In this document: one piece after another, positions 12,365-21,766 of the stretch | Numbering within the stretch: position 1 is the first letter of the stretch | Layout: the number at the start of each line of letters is the position of its first letter | NCBI RefSeq assembly: GCF_040939455.1 | Contig: NC_134122.1 | Coordinates: 32,096,001-32,160,000 of the forward strand | Direction: 5' to 3' | DNA from: Microcebus murinus | Lineage: Eukaryota > Chordata > Mammalia > Primates > Cheirogaleidae | DNA length: 64,000 bases | Notes under the pieces: model-generated | Seen by the model: only the letters and a program-made list of their open reading frames with translations | Databases searched by the model: none | Told to the model about the DNA's origin: nothing | Position numbers and translations under genes: made by a program

Positions 12365-12800
12365 ACTTCATTAGTTATCTATTGCTGCATAACAAATTAT
12401 TCCAAACCTTAGTGGAATGAAACAACAATGAACTTTTCTTATCTCTCTCAGTCCCTACAGTTAGGAATGTGGGTGTGGCTCACACAGGCAGTCCTGGTTT
12501 AGGATCTCTCACGGGGCTGCAGGTAGGTGTGGCTGGGGCTGCAATCCACTGGAAGGCTCGCGTGGGGTGGGAGGTCCTGTTTCTAAGCCGGTGCCTGCGG
12601 CTGGTGGGAGGCCTCAGTTCTTGCCACGTGGGGCTCTCCACAGGGCTGGGTGCGTGTCCTCACGCCCTGGCGGCTGGCTGCCCACAGAGCAGGGCGCTGA
12701 GAGCAGGGCCCTGGGCAGAAGCCCTCCTTTTATGACCTAGCCACAGAAGTCTTACAGTACTGCTTCTGCCACCTTCTAGTGACTTAGAAGAAAGTCACTA
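12365..12800. mobile_element. Old LTR-like repeat (family recurring at 26.3, 45.9 and 63.2 kb)
   Basis: It opens with 'ctattgctgcataacaaatt' and 'cttagtggaatgaaacaaca', and ends with 'tttatgacctagccacagaa' and 'aagaaagtcactaagccaga'. The same order recurs near 26.3, 45.87 and 63.19 kb. I believe it is a MaLR/ERVL-class LTR in complement but do not assign a name. Confidence 0.6.
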
Positions 12801-13329
12801 AGCCAGACATTTAAAGGTCAAGGGGATGGATGGGTCTAGTTGTTGAAGGGAAGAGTGTCGGAATTCGGGATATTTTACAACTACCACGATTATCCTAAAA
12901 TAGGGCATATGTGGAGGAGGGAGGGGACAAAGCCAGAGAGGATAGAAGACATCAGATGAAAGAACAGTCACGATGTCAGGCAAGGGGTGTGAACCGGCCA
13001 GGAGCAGTCTGAGAAGGATTCTTAGCAAGCCAGAGATGAAGCCGGAGATTCAGAAGGAATGCACAAGCACCCACCTCCAGCTGGCGACACCCCCAACTCT
13101 ACCTGGCCCCTGTGCTCCCAGCGGCCTCCCACCCACACCCTGGGCCTTTGGACCTCTCACCCCGTACTTTTGGTGGGGAACACAGAGAACACTCATCTTT
13201 TCTTCCTGTTGGACAGAAGCCCCTTTTGTGTTTCCCACAGGGCCCTGCACATAGCAGGTACATGCCGCAGGGCTTCTGCACGGACAGAACACACCAGTTT
13301 GCACCAGCCTCAGGCTGTGGCCACGCCAG

Positions 13330-13890
13330 CCACAGGACAGCAGCTTGCCCCCTGCCCTGCAGACACCTGTCTCTTTCCAGCCTCCAGGCCTTCACTCAGG
13401 CTATTCCTCCTGCCCAGGGGTCCCTGGCCACACTAACCACTGGGGCTGTCTTGGAGGCAGGAGGCTGTCGGACAGTTCCAGGGAGAGATGAAGAGGACAG
13501 GCACAGGGCAAAGGAAAGGGCATGGCGAGGGGGCATGGACCACGCTGAGCAGCTGGATGCGGGGCAGGCCAAGGACAACGCTGTGCCTTCTACGAGGATG
13601 CTTGGGAGCTGGGGTTGAGCCAGCCCCTCCCTCTGGGGCAGCAGCAGGCATGGCTGCTCTGAGTGGGTGCTGGAAACGGCTCTGGGCTCACCCTGTGCCC
13701 TCCCCACATCCATCTGTGCCCACCCACTCCTGCTCCCTGCTCGCCCGTCTTCTTTTGTCCTCAGCACCTCCTGACATCTTCTCATTCCACCCATCTTGGT
13801 ACCACCTCCTTTAGGAAGCCTTACTTGCTTGCAGCTCTGCAGTCCCAGGCCATTTTGGCTGCCCCTTCCAGAGGCCCTGCACCTAAATGA
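13330..13890 (+). repeat. L2-like LINE fragments
   Basis: 'ccaggccttcactcaggcta' and 'aggaagccttacttgcttgc' resemble the L2 3' region. They are highly diverged and the boundaries are uncertain. Confidence 0.4.
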
Positions 13891-14124
13891 CAGGTGTCCT
13901 CAGGAAAGTTTTCTGAGGGCAGTGACAGAATCTCCACTTCCTAGAATTAGAACGTGATTGTGTGTGCGAAGTCTCCTAACCCCAGGCTTTTCAGGCTCTG
14001 CACTCACAGACTGGCGCTGGCCAGCCAACCCAGGGCCTTCTGGGTTGACACTTATTGGAGCTTATGGTGGACCAAGCACCCTTGGCAGTGCTTGACGTGG
14101 TACTCACAATGACCTAGGCTGCAG

Positions 14125-14200
14125 GTGTGATTAGCATCCCTATTTTACAGGTAAGAAATTGACAGCACAGAGAAGTCAAGCAACTTGCCCAGGGTCACAC
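14125..14200 (-). repeat. MIR SINE, antisense fragment
   Basis: 'tattttacaggtaagaaatt' then 'caagcaacttgcccagggtc' matches the MIR complement. It is followed at once by a 30-base unit that recurs exactly at 15506. Confidence 0.7.
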
Positions 14201-14230
14201 TGGTCCACAATGGTCTCATTCCCTGTGCCA
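14201..14230 (+). repeat. 30-bp exact direct repeat, copy 1
   Basis: A 30-base stretch beginning tggtccacaatggtctc is identical to 15506-15535. Flanks differ: a MIR on the left here, unrelated sequence in the second copy. Confidence 0.9.
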
Positions 14231-14660
14231 GGATGCAGCAGTGCTGGGATCCCACCTGAGGTGTGCCAGGGCTGTAACTCCCCTGCTAGCCTAAACTGCA
14301 ATCAAACAGTGGCCTTGGCCCAATGCACTCAGGGCAGTGATAAGGACTACATGGGCTTCTTGCAATTTTAAGCTTTTCTCCCACAAATGCCTCATAAGTC
14401 TTCCACACTCACTCTGGCTTGCTGGCAGACCAAAACAAACTGGAGACCTGCACACGGCAGATCTGGCCCAGGCAGGCGGCAGGAGGTGTGTGTGGGCACA
14501 TGCTTACTGCATAGTCACCTGCGTGCTTTTTTCACCAATCAAATGAGATGGGCTTTCTAGGATGGAATTTAAAGATAATAGCATTTCACAGGCAAAAAAA
14601 GAGGGTGCTGCAGCCTCCTGCTACCTCCAAACATTTCGGGATGATGACCTTACCCAGCTT

Positions 14661-14676
14661 CCCCCCCCCCCCCCCC
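14661..14676 (+). repeat. Poly-C tract (16 C)
   Basis: Uninterrupted run of 16 cytosines; likely variable in length and a likely sequencing weak point. Confidence 0.95.
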
Positions 14677-14744
14677 GCAATTGCTATGGCCTCTCAGCAA
14701 CACCCCCGCCAAGTGGCTCCCGGCGACAGGGAGTCCAAACCAGT

Positions 14745-15000
14745 TTGCTTGGATGCCTGGCTGAGTGGTTATCACCCTACAGCTAGATTTCCTGGGTTCA
14801 AATCCCAGCTCTGCCACTTCTGTGTGTCCTTGCCTACTCTAGTTTCTCAGTTTCCTCATCTGTCAAATGGGGCAATACTGCTCCTACTTTATAGGACTGT
14901 TATAAGGATTAAATGAGCTAATAGATGGTGGTGTTTGGAATTGTGCCAGTAATGTACTAAATGCTTTATAGGTGTGAGCTATTACTACTGTTGCCATTGC
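14745..15000 (+). repeat. MIR SINE, near full length
   Basis: The head 'cctgggttcaaatcccagct', the core 'cagtttcctcatctgtcaaa' and 'ggattaaatgagctaataga' are all present in order. The tRNA-like box B is part of the SINE, not a tRNA gene. Confidence 0.9.
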
Positions 15001-15505
15001 TGTTATTACTGTATACTTAACTGTTCCCAGTTTTGCCTTACCGGGCTACAGAGAACAAATCCCGAAAGAGCCTCATTACACTTGGGGAGGTGAAAAGGTC
15101 CCTTGTCCAGGTTGAACACCTGCAGCCCCTCCAACTAGTTCCCGGGTTCTGAAGCCCTCCCAGCTCCGGCTGGATTCCCAGGCTTGAGCCAGGCCAGCCA
15201 TGGCCCACTAATGAGGGGCTCCACACGTAGTACAGGTTCCAGTGGGGTTGGGCTAAGTGAGGCAGAGGGGGAGCCACCACGAGCCCACCTGGATTTGGGG
15301 TCACGCAGCTAGCTGTCTGTGCACAGAAACCTCCTTGCACCTGAGTCAGCCTCCAGGCCCGCCCTGGGCAGGTCAGCCATGGGACTGGGAGCCTCTGCCA
15401 CACCACACACACGGCCAGCCACCACCCACAGCCACTGGGTCCTCCACCTCCCTATGGCTAGAAGACTCCAGGTGGCAGGCCCCACCTTCAGTGGTGAATC
15501 CTAAT

Positions 15506-15535
15506 TGGTCCACAATGGTCTCATTCCCTGTGCCA
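15506..15535 (+). repeat. 30-bp exact direct repeat, copy 2
   Basis: Second copy of the 14201-14230 unit, 1305 bases downstream. It lies at the start of a stretch (to about 15680) that looks like an old interspersed repeat ('tgtcagccaatgagatgagg', 'ggaaaggttttctcaggga'). Confidence 0.9.
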
Positions 15536-16429
15536 GTGATAGGCTGAGGCATGTACATGTGGCCCAGTGTCAGCCAATGAGATGAGGATGTCTGTGCAGG
15601 GGTCCGGGGTGCCCCTGGAAAGGTTTTCTCAGGGACACCGTGGAGGCAACAGCCCTTTCCCTCACTGAGTTTCCTTCTGAGATGCCTGGGGCTCCTCCAT
15701 TATACTAGAAGCTCCACTGCCATGCCACAGGGGGACAAATACCTGGGTCCCTGATGACCTCATCAAGCCTTTAAGTCACCCAGCACTGCAGCAGCCCAGC
15801 AAAGTTCAAGCTTATTGTTTCAGCCATGGCTTTTTGCTATCCGCAGCCCAAAGCATCTTTGCTGACAGCTCGTGGTTACAGTTCATCTTCTTGAGATTAA
15901 GCCCATCACACCAGAGGAAGGGTCTGAGCCCAGCTATGCACTCTGGGGTGTGAAAATGGAATCTAAAAGCACGTGCAGGCAAAGAAAGTGGGTAGGGTGG
16001 GGGCACCCTTCCAGGCAGAGGGAACAAAGGCCTGAAGACTGGAGACACCATAGGGTGTGGCCGGGACAGACAGGCAGGTGGGCCACAGGTGGCCCTCAGC
16101 CAGGCTATGAAGCATCAGGGTTACCTTAGGCACAGGACCACAGGGCAGATGGGATGCTCTGTGGATGGCTTTGACTTTGCCTGCTAGCTCTGTGCTAGTA
16201 AGTACACTCAACTGGCCTTCTGACCCCCTACTCCAGCCATACACAGACGCTACTCCCAATGTCCAGAGGCATGCCCGGTGGAGTGGGTGCAGGGTCGCCA
16301 GGCTGTTCTTCTGCCAGGTGTGATTCTGCCTGCCATGTCCCTTCCAGCCCCCAGGGCACACGTAAGAGACTCTGGCAAATACTTGGCTGAAATCTGGGTC
16401 ACTCTGTGCATGGGTCGGAAATCCATCAA

Positions 16430-16600
16430 ACAGACAGTTACTAAGTGCCTACAAAGCAGGGTGCTAAACGCAGCAGAGACAGGGCCTGGTTCAAATCCCA
16501 ATTCTGTTTCTTCCCAGTGGTGCGACCTTGAGCGAGCCATCTTACTTCTCCAAACCTAGTGTCTGCACCTTTTTGTAAAATATGGCAGAATCGATGGCCA
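16430..16600 (+). repeat. MIR SINE
   Basis: 'gggcctggttcaaatcccaa', 'gtgcgaccttgagcgagcca' and 'cttctccaaacctagtgtct' follow the MIR order. Confidence 0.8.
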
Positions 16601-16984
16601 CTCTTATCCTCACTGGTGCCGTGGTGACAGTGGTGGTGGGGAGGGATGGATAAAATGACACATAAAAAACTTCCTGAGATGAAGGGGTATAATCTGGGTG
16701 AGAGAAAAAGATAAGCAAACATGTTGTCATGGGCCAAACTTGAGAACTGATGGGGAAAGGGAGGGAGCATCTGAGATAGGCCCCAAGGGTCCAGAGGAAG
16801 AAATCTCCATGGGGGTGATGAGGGCCCTGCATTCCCAGAAGATGAAAGGTCCCACCAAGGCTGGTGGGAGGGAATGCAGAAAGGCCGGCAGTTCCGTTCT
16901 TTGCTCCCAAACCTCTCAGAACAGCATGCCTTACACAGAAGGGCTGGACATAACTGTTCAATTTGGGCATCATTTGCAAACTGT

Positions 16985-17135
16985 GATAGCAAAACCTCTG
17001 AGCTCGAGTAAGAAAGATGCAGATTCAAATCCTGGCTCTTATGGCACGACCTTGAGCAAGTCACATAACCTTTGAGCTCCAGGTTCCTTATTTGCAAAGC
17101 AGGTATAATATCTAATTCACAGAACATACATAGAG
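16985..17135 (+). repeat. MIR SINE
   Basis: 'gcagattcaaatcctggctc', 'cgaccttgagcaagtcacat' and 'aggttccttatttgcaaagc' follow the MIR order. It sits 380 bases from the previous copy in the same orientation. Confidence 0.8.
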
Positions 17136-17139
17136 GGCG

Positions 17140-17940
17140 GGACCCCTTTTCCACCCAGCTAATTCCTACTTCAAAGAGCTAAAATCCAGGGCCACCTCTT
17201 ACAGGGAGCCTCCCAGGCTCCTCCCTACCCTGCTAGACTACTCTTTCCCTGACCCCACCCCCTGTGGCACTGTGATCCCTGGGGCAGGGCATCTCAGCAT
17301 CTCTTGGATCCAGCTGTACCCCCACACAGAGTGGGTGTCTCCTGATGCTGCTCCCTCCCCACACCTCCACTGCAGGGAGACATGAGAGTGAGGAAGTGAC
17401 AGTGTGCTGGGGGGTTTGAGAAGGTTTCGGGGGTTGAATAGGAATGTACTAGGAGGGAGGGCAGAGAGTATGCGAAGCAGAGCTGGAAAAGGTACAGGTA
17501 CAAAAGCAGAAGTGTGAAGGGAACAATAAGGTAACTTGTGGGTCACTAGAGTATTTGTCAGAGAAATGGCTAAAGATGTGGATTCAGGATCCAGCCCCTA
17601 CAAGGCCTTGAATACCATGCCAATGGTATTACTCTATAGAGAGTGACTGAAAACATTTTTAACAGGTGGCACAGAGACCCCTGGGGAATGCTTCGATAGT
17701 CTGAACTAAACCTAGGTTTGGGGGAGGGGTGACAGGGCTACGGGTCACTACCTGGGGGCAGGTATTACAGGAAGCATCGAGGAGGACCACAAGTTCCACC
17801 TGGATGGCTTACTGAAAATCTCTTAGATAATATATCTGCACCCCACTACCCCTCACGATTGCTAAAAACCATTTCCCTCAGTCATCCCATGCCATACACA
17901 GGGCAGACCTGTGTAAACCAGTGGGCCAAGTGGTGCTATT
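17140..17940. other. Unique intronic sequence
   Basis: No repeat or exon that I can support. Confidence 0.4.
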
Positions 17941-17963
17941 TCCATTTTACAGGCAAAGTGAGA

Positions 17964-17976
17964 TGACCTTTGACCT
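17964..17976 (+). promoter_or_regulatory. DR1 nuclear-receptor element
   Basis: TGACCTTTGACCT is two perfect half-sites separated by one base, i.e. AGGTCAAAGGTCA on the minus strand. This is the DR1 bound by PPAR/RXR, HNF4 and COUP-TF. It lies about 2 kb into CASTOR2 intron 1, next to a MIR-like stretch (fttttacagg context at 17945), so it may be MIR-derived. Function is not shown by sequence alone. Confidence 0.5.
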
Positions 17977-18479
17977 CTGAGTCATCTTGAGACTGGACTG
18001 GTCACCTGGGCCTCGGACAGGTTGTGGCTCCCGAGGGAGAGGGACCCAAGGAGGATCAGGATTTCCAGTGTTCAGACACAGCAGGGGCTCACCTCGGGCC
18101 ATGCCTGTCTGTGAGTCCTCCAGACCAGACCCTGGGGTGAGGGCTGGAAGGCCAGTCCCTCCACAAAGGGAAAGGGCAGAGGGAGCCTGCCCTTTGCCGC
18201 TTCTCTACCAAGCCCCCAAATGCCCCCTCCTTCCAGCACCTAGGCCCCGTGCACAGCCGCAGCCTGAGTCATCATCCCCATTTGTATGGTGGCCGAGAAA
18301 TCAGCCAGGGGGCTGCCCAGGGCTGAGGGCCAGGGGTTGGAAAAACAAGGCCGTTCTGTTGCCTCCAGCCTTGGAACCTCAAGACCGGCCAGGGAGTGGG
18401 GGGCAGAGGGCAGCTAGATACAGGATCAGAAGGTGTCAACAGCCAGAGGGGGCTTTGTGTGTATGGGGGGGGGGTGGAT

Positions 18480-18960
18480 GTTCAGAATCTGAGCTGTTGG
18501 CTTTTGTTTTCAAATGACCTGTTTAATAATTACCTTTTGCAATCAAAGGTGCAAACGGGCTCTGCAAAGGCAATGATTTCAAATCTCCAAACCCCACCAA
18601 GCAGCCCCCAGAAGAAAGTAAACAAGATGCCACTGGCAGATCGGGCTCCATCTCGCAAACAATAGCCGGACCGAGCTCCCGCTCAGACACACACATCAAA
18701 GTGAGATTTCCAAGCAAGAACTTTAACAGGCAGAGAGCAGGCTCAGATTGAATTATTTCCCTGCGTCCCCTGAGCTCCTTTGAGCTCAGCGCCAAAGGGG
18801 GCAGCCTGGGGGGGGGGGAGTCTGTCATTTTAACGTTAACCTTGACCTGTCAAGTATTCATTCATTTTGCAGCGAGGGAGAACCATCACTGCCCCAAACC
18901 CTGAAAAACCAACCGGCAGCAACTTCATCATCCCTTTTAGCAGTCACAATGGTGGGCGAG
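18480..18960. promoter_or_regulatory. Unique, enhancer-like block in CASTOR2 intron 1
   Basis: About 480 bases with no repeat I recognise, lying 0.9-1.5 kb inside intron 1. It has moderate GC and clustered factor-type motifs, including AATCAAAGG at 18541-18549 (a TCF/LEF match) and TTAACGTTAA near 18830. It reads like a conserved non-coding element, but conservation cannot be judged here. Confidence 0.3.
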
Positions 18961-19507
18961 CGGAGGACTTAAGTTACAGCAGCTAGCTGGCACTCACACT
19001 CCACCGGGCTCCCGGCTCCCTGAACAACAACAACAAAAACCCTACTCCAAGCACCTACTGGGGGCTCACAAAGTCAAACCCGTACCGGCGTTGGGAAAAT
19101 CCAAGTCCCCCCCCCCCTTTACCTTCCTAGGCCTTCAACTATTTTCCCCCTGCAGCATCCAAGCCCAGCCTCAAGGCAGATCCATAAACACGCCTGCTCC
19201 TCCCCTTCCACGGTTCGGCAAAACACCCCCCGCCCCCCTTTCCAGGACCCCGAGGAGAAAGGATCCCGGCGACCCCGGCCCGCAGCCGCTCCCGGCCCTC
19301 GCCCACCCCTCCCCCGCGCCGTCCGCAGCGCTCGCAGGCACCTTGAGATAAACACCCACTAATGATTTTACGATTTTCTGCTCAGGGTAGCCGCGCTCAG
19401 CACGATCCCTCCCCCCGCCGTGGCGACGGGGGCCGGCCCAACCGAGGGATGGGGGGATGGGGGCGTTAGTTTGTTTTTTCCTCGGCCGCGTCCCCACACC
19501 TGTTTTT

Positions 19508-19549
19508 CATTCATTCATTCATTCATTCGTTCGTTCGTTCATTCATTCT
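19508..19549 (+). repeat. (ATTC)n/(GTTC)n tetranucleotide microsatellite
   Basis: About ten tetranucleotide units: a run of ATTC, three GTTC units that add CpGs, then ATTC again. It lies inside the CpG island, about 290 bases into CASTOR2 intron 1. Confidence 0.9.
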
Positions 19550-19832
19550 CGGATTCGCCACTGCAGCCGCCCGGCCCTCCGGATCTCGGGGAGGGGGCTG
19601 AGGCGGGGGACGGCGGGGCGCGGGCGCGTCGGGGCGGGGGCCGCGGTGGAGGGGCCGCCGGCGGGGGCCGGGCAGGCGGGGGGCTCTGTCGGGAGCCGGC
19701 CAGCCGCGGCCGGGCCCGGGGGCGGGGCGGGGGCGCTCCGGGGGCCGAAGTTGTTTTCCGAGGCGCGGCGGCGAGGACAGCCGCCCGGGTGCGCCTCTTT
19801 GTCTCTCCCCGGCCGGCGCCGCGTCCCCGCGC

Positions 19833-19838
19833 GCTCAC
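19833..19838 (-). other. CASTOR2: 5' splice donor of CASTOR2 exon 1
   Basis: Minus-strand sequence across the boundary is GACCAG then GTGAGC, a near-consensus U1 donor. Splitting codon 38 after AG is phase 2 and agrees with the arginine that follows SSKT in the human protein. Confidence 0.9.
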
Positions 19839-19951
19839 CTGGTCTTGGAGGACAGGAAGGCAAGTTTGATCAGGCCGTAGGTGAAGAGCGGGATACTCTC
19901 CTTGGCGACGCTGGCAACTTGCAGCCGGTGCTCCAGGATGTGGAGTTCCAT
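19839..19951 (-). CDS. CASTOR2: CASTOR2 first coding exon (residues 1-37 plus two bases of codon 38)
   Basis: Read on the minus strand from the ATG at 19951, the frame gives MELHILEHRL, then QVASVAKESI, PLFTYGLIKL and AFLSSKT, followed by AG of a split codon. From memory this matches the N-terminus of human CASTOR2 (GATSL2) and is clearly closer to it than to CASTOR1. The family has paired ACT-type domains; CASTOR1 binds arginine and, when free of arginine, inhibits GATOR2 upstream of mTORC1. CASTOR2 can dimerise with CASTOR1 and bind GATOR2, but is not itself known to be arginine-responsive. The main ATG has a strong context (A at -3, G at +4). The exon ends at a GTGAGC donor and the frame hits TGA at once in the intron. 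The full protein is about 330 residues, so only about a tenth is here; no further exon was found to the left. Confidence 0.95.
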
Positions 19952-19979
19952 CGTCCGCCCGCGCTCCGCGGCGGCTCAT
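19839..19979 (-). other. Overlapping upstream reading frame in CASTOR2 exon 1
   Basis: An upstream ATG at 19979 lies 28 bases before the CASTOR2 ATG in another frame (MSRRGARADD...). It stays open through the whole exon, so it would overlap the CASTOR2 start. Its context is weak (C at -3, A at +4) while the main ATG is strong, so leaky scanning would be expected. Whether it is in the mature mRNA depends on the start site. Confidence 0.6.
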
Positions 19980-20270
19980 CGGCGGGGGGCGAGCCGCGGC
20001 CCCCGCCCCCCTCCGCGCCCAGCCGGCTCCGAGCCGCCGCGGGCAGCCGGCCCGGGGACCGGGAGCTCGGCGCCGGGCGGGAGGCGGCGGCCGGGCCGGG
20101 CCGAACAAAGGCGAGGCCCGCCAAGTTGCGAGGGGCCGCGGCGGGCGAGGCGGCGGCGCCGGCGGAGCAGCCGAGCGGCCGGGCAGCGGAGCGGCGGCGC
20201 GCGGCGCCGGGCGCGGGGAGCAGCTGGTGCTCGCTGAAACAAACAACTTGCCACTCAAGCGCCGGCCCGA

Positions 20271-20282
20271 TGCGCACGCGCG
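20271..20282 (+). promoter_or_regulatory. NRF1-type site
   Basis: The sequence TGCGCACGCGCG fits the NRF1 palindrome YGCGCAYGCGCR with one end mismatch. NRF1 binds as a dimer at CpG-island promoters. It lies about 320 bases upstream of the CASTOR2 ATG. Confidence 0.65.
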
Positions 20283-20289
20283 GCGCGCG

Positions 20290-20310
20290 GCCTGCCGGGA
20301 CTTGTAGTCC
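20290..20310 (-). promoter_or_regulatory. ZNF143/SBS-type site
   Basis: On the minus strand the core reads GGACTACAAGTCCCGGCAGG, close to the ACTACAANTCCCAGNNNGC promoter motif bound by ZNF143 (Staf). It adjoins the NRF1-type site within 30 bases, a common pairing in TATA-less promoters, some of them bidirectional. Confidence 0.6.
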
Positions 20311-21456
20311 GCGCCGCCTGCGCGGTCGGGGGCTGGGCGGCCGCGGCAGCAGGGGCGCCGACCTGCGGGAGCCCGGGCCCCAGCGCCGCGGGAGGCCGAG
20401 GGCGGGCTGGGCGCTGGGAGCCGGCGCGAGCCCAGGGGCGCGTCGGGGCGCTCGAGCTCGGGGCTAGGCGCCTGGGGGGTCGCGAGGTCCCCCGACAGCT
20501 CCGGCGCCCGAGGAGGCCCGAGCCTGGGAGGGGAGAGAGGTGGAGAGATCGGTGATTCCGGAGCAGACGAGCAAACCGAAAGGGGTGCCGGGGACGCGGC
20601 GGCGCGGCCCGGGGCTCGGGAGCGAGGCGGCCCCGCGGGGCGCTGTTTGGCGTTGCGGCCGCGGGAAACGTGAGCGAGAGACGCGGCCGGCGCAGGAGCC
20701 GGGCGGGAGGGTCGCGCGTGCGGGCCTGCGAGGGCCGTGTGTCCCGCGGAGGGCGGCGGGGGCCGCGCAGCCCGCACGGGACGACCCCGACGGCTGCCAG
20801 CCGAGCCCGTGCCAGCGTGCCGCCGCCGCAAAGTGCCCCCTGCGTGGCTGGCTGCTTTTGAAATTTTCTAGGTTAAAGTTAACGGTGCTTTGCCCTTTGG
20901 CAGAGTAATCTGGGGACGTGATGCGTCAGGTCTACCTGCTAGGCAGGCCGGGATCCCTTCTTTTTGAGGAGAACGTTGGCTGTGTGTCAGGTAGGAACGC
21001 GCTAGGCTCCCTCTTTTCCGCAAAGGAGAGTCCGGGACCTGCGGTAGATATTAGAGCCAAGCCTAGCCCCTCCAGCCTTATTTTCTCTAAAGAATTTAAT
21101 CCCTTTCTAGTAAAGAATAGATTTCCTTTATTTTATTTTATTTTATTATTTTTTTTTGTTTATCTGCCTCCCCCCTCTAGGATCTCAGCTCCAAGAAGGC
21201 TGTGTTTTTTGTCTGCTGCTGCTGTAATCCCAGCGTCAGCAATAGCCACTGGCAAGTGAGAGGCGCTCATTCAATATTTGTGGAATGCATTAATGCTTCC
21301 ATGCCGTTAGAATCCAGAGATCTAGAAAGCCCAAACGGAAAGGGATCCATGGGCCAGGCAGGTAACACAGATGTGTGAAGCCGTTGGGTGTCAGGCAGTT
21401 GGAAATGGGACAGGAGAAGGGAGGCCTGCCTGAAGGCATAAAATTCAATTTCTAAA

Positions 21457-21481
21457 AACAACAACAACAACAACAACAACA
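21457..21481 (+). repeat. (AAC)n microsatellite
   Basis: Eight perfect AAC units; similar runs often mark old SINE tails, but no SINE body is evident here. Confidence 0.9.
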
Positions 21482-21718
21482 GAAAACCAACAGGTGAAAC
21501 AAAACAAGGCAGGATTTGCCCAGTTTTCTGACTTCTTGGGATGGTCTAAGTATTTTTCAATCTGCTGGCCAAGTATGGGCCTGCAGTGGATGGGGAACTC
21601 AATTTAGCAGGACATGACAAGCCTTATAAAAAATTTAAATAGAAAGTGACATAGTGTTGCACAAAGTACAGGTAGGATACTATTATCTTTTCTTGGCCTC
21701 AGGAAACTTGGCCATTTA

Positions 21719-21766
21719 TGTACATGCGTGTGTGCATGCATATATGTGTCTGTGTATGTGTGTACT
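21719..21766 (+). repeat. Alternating TG/CA-rich tract
   Basis: Almost unbroken purine-pyrimidine alternation (tgcgtgtgtgcatgcatata, then tgtgtctgtgtatgtgtgta), with Z-DNA-forming potential. Confidence 0.6.

Larger units (their letters stand above)
1..19838 (-). other. CASTOR2: CASTOR2 intron 1 (partial)
   Basis: Everything left of the exon 1 donor lies downstream in the transcript. I looked on the minus strand for the next coding segment (expected to begin CKFFSLTETPEDY) and did not find it, so intron 1 appears to run past the left edge. The intron is GC-rich for intergenic-type DNA and rich in old MIR/L2 pieces, with one young Alu and two L1 pieces. That exon 2 lies outside the window is an inference from not seeing it. 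Confidence 0.75.
19952..20310 (-). promoter_or_regulatory. CASTOR2: CASTOR2 5'UTR and core promoter region
   Basis: Upstream of the ATG on the minus strand lie about 300 bases of GC-rich sequence that would form the 5'UTR, then a less extreme stretch (about 20230-20262) followed by NRF1-type and ZNF143-type sites. Such sites usually sit within about 100 bases upstream of the start sites of TATA-less promoters, so transcription probably begins near 20200-20280. The exact start is inferred; no core element fixes it. Confidence 0.65.
19190..20850. promoter_or_regulatory. CpG island over the CASTOR2 promoter and exon 1
   Basis: From about 19.2 kb the sequence turns strongly GC-rich with dense CpG, unlike its flanks, and drops back abruptly near 20.85 kb. 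It covers the start of intron 1, coding exon 1, the 5'UTR and the upstream promoter. It contains no TATA box that I can see, and several G-run clusters able to form quadruplexes (for example 19570-19750). This is typical of a broad housekeeping-type promoter. It may also be bidirectional, but I could not support a divergent gene. Confidence 0.9.

Noticed and set aside
14790..14815. tRNA gene from the box-B-like gggttcaaatccc
   Set aside because: It lies in the head of a MIR, with MIR core sequence following; no cloverleaf. The same applies near 9523 and 16490.
16441..17154. 237-codon minus-strand open frame
   Set aside because: It spans two MIR copies, has no recognisable domain and no splice or promoter context in a CASTOR2 intron.
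1..19838. CASTOR2 exon 2
   Set aside because: The expected complement of the CKFFSLTETPEDY-coding segment with a flanking acceptor was not found.
19457..20467. A 336-codon plus-strand open frame in the CpG island
   Set aside because: Same compositional artefact; no start context or domain, and antisense to CASTOR2 exon 1.
19539..20831. A 430-codon minus-strand open frame across the CpG island
   Set aside because: It is rich in Ala/Arg/Pro/Gly as any stop-poor GC-rich frame would be, overlaps the genuine CASTOR2 exon in another frame, and shows no domain. Only its ATG at 19979 is of interest, as an upstream start.
20980..21000. Splice donor of a divergent non-coding RNA
   Set aside because: A CAG|GTAGGA match alone is too common; no exon, acceptor or polyadenylation signal supports it.
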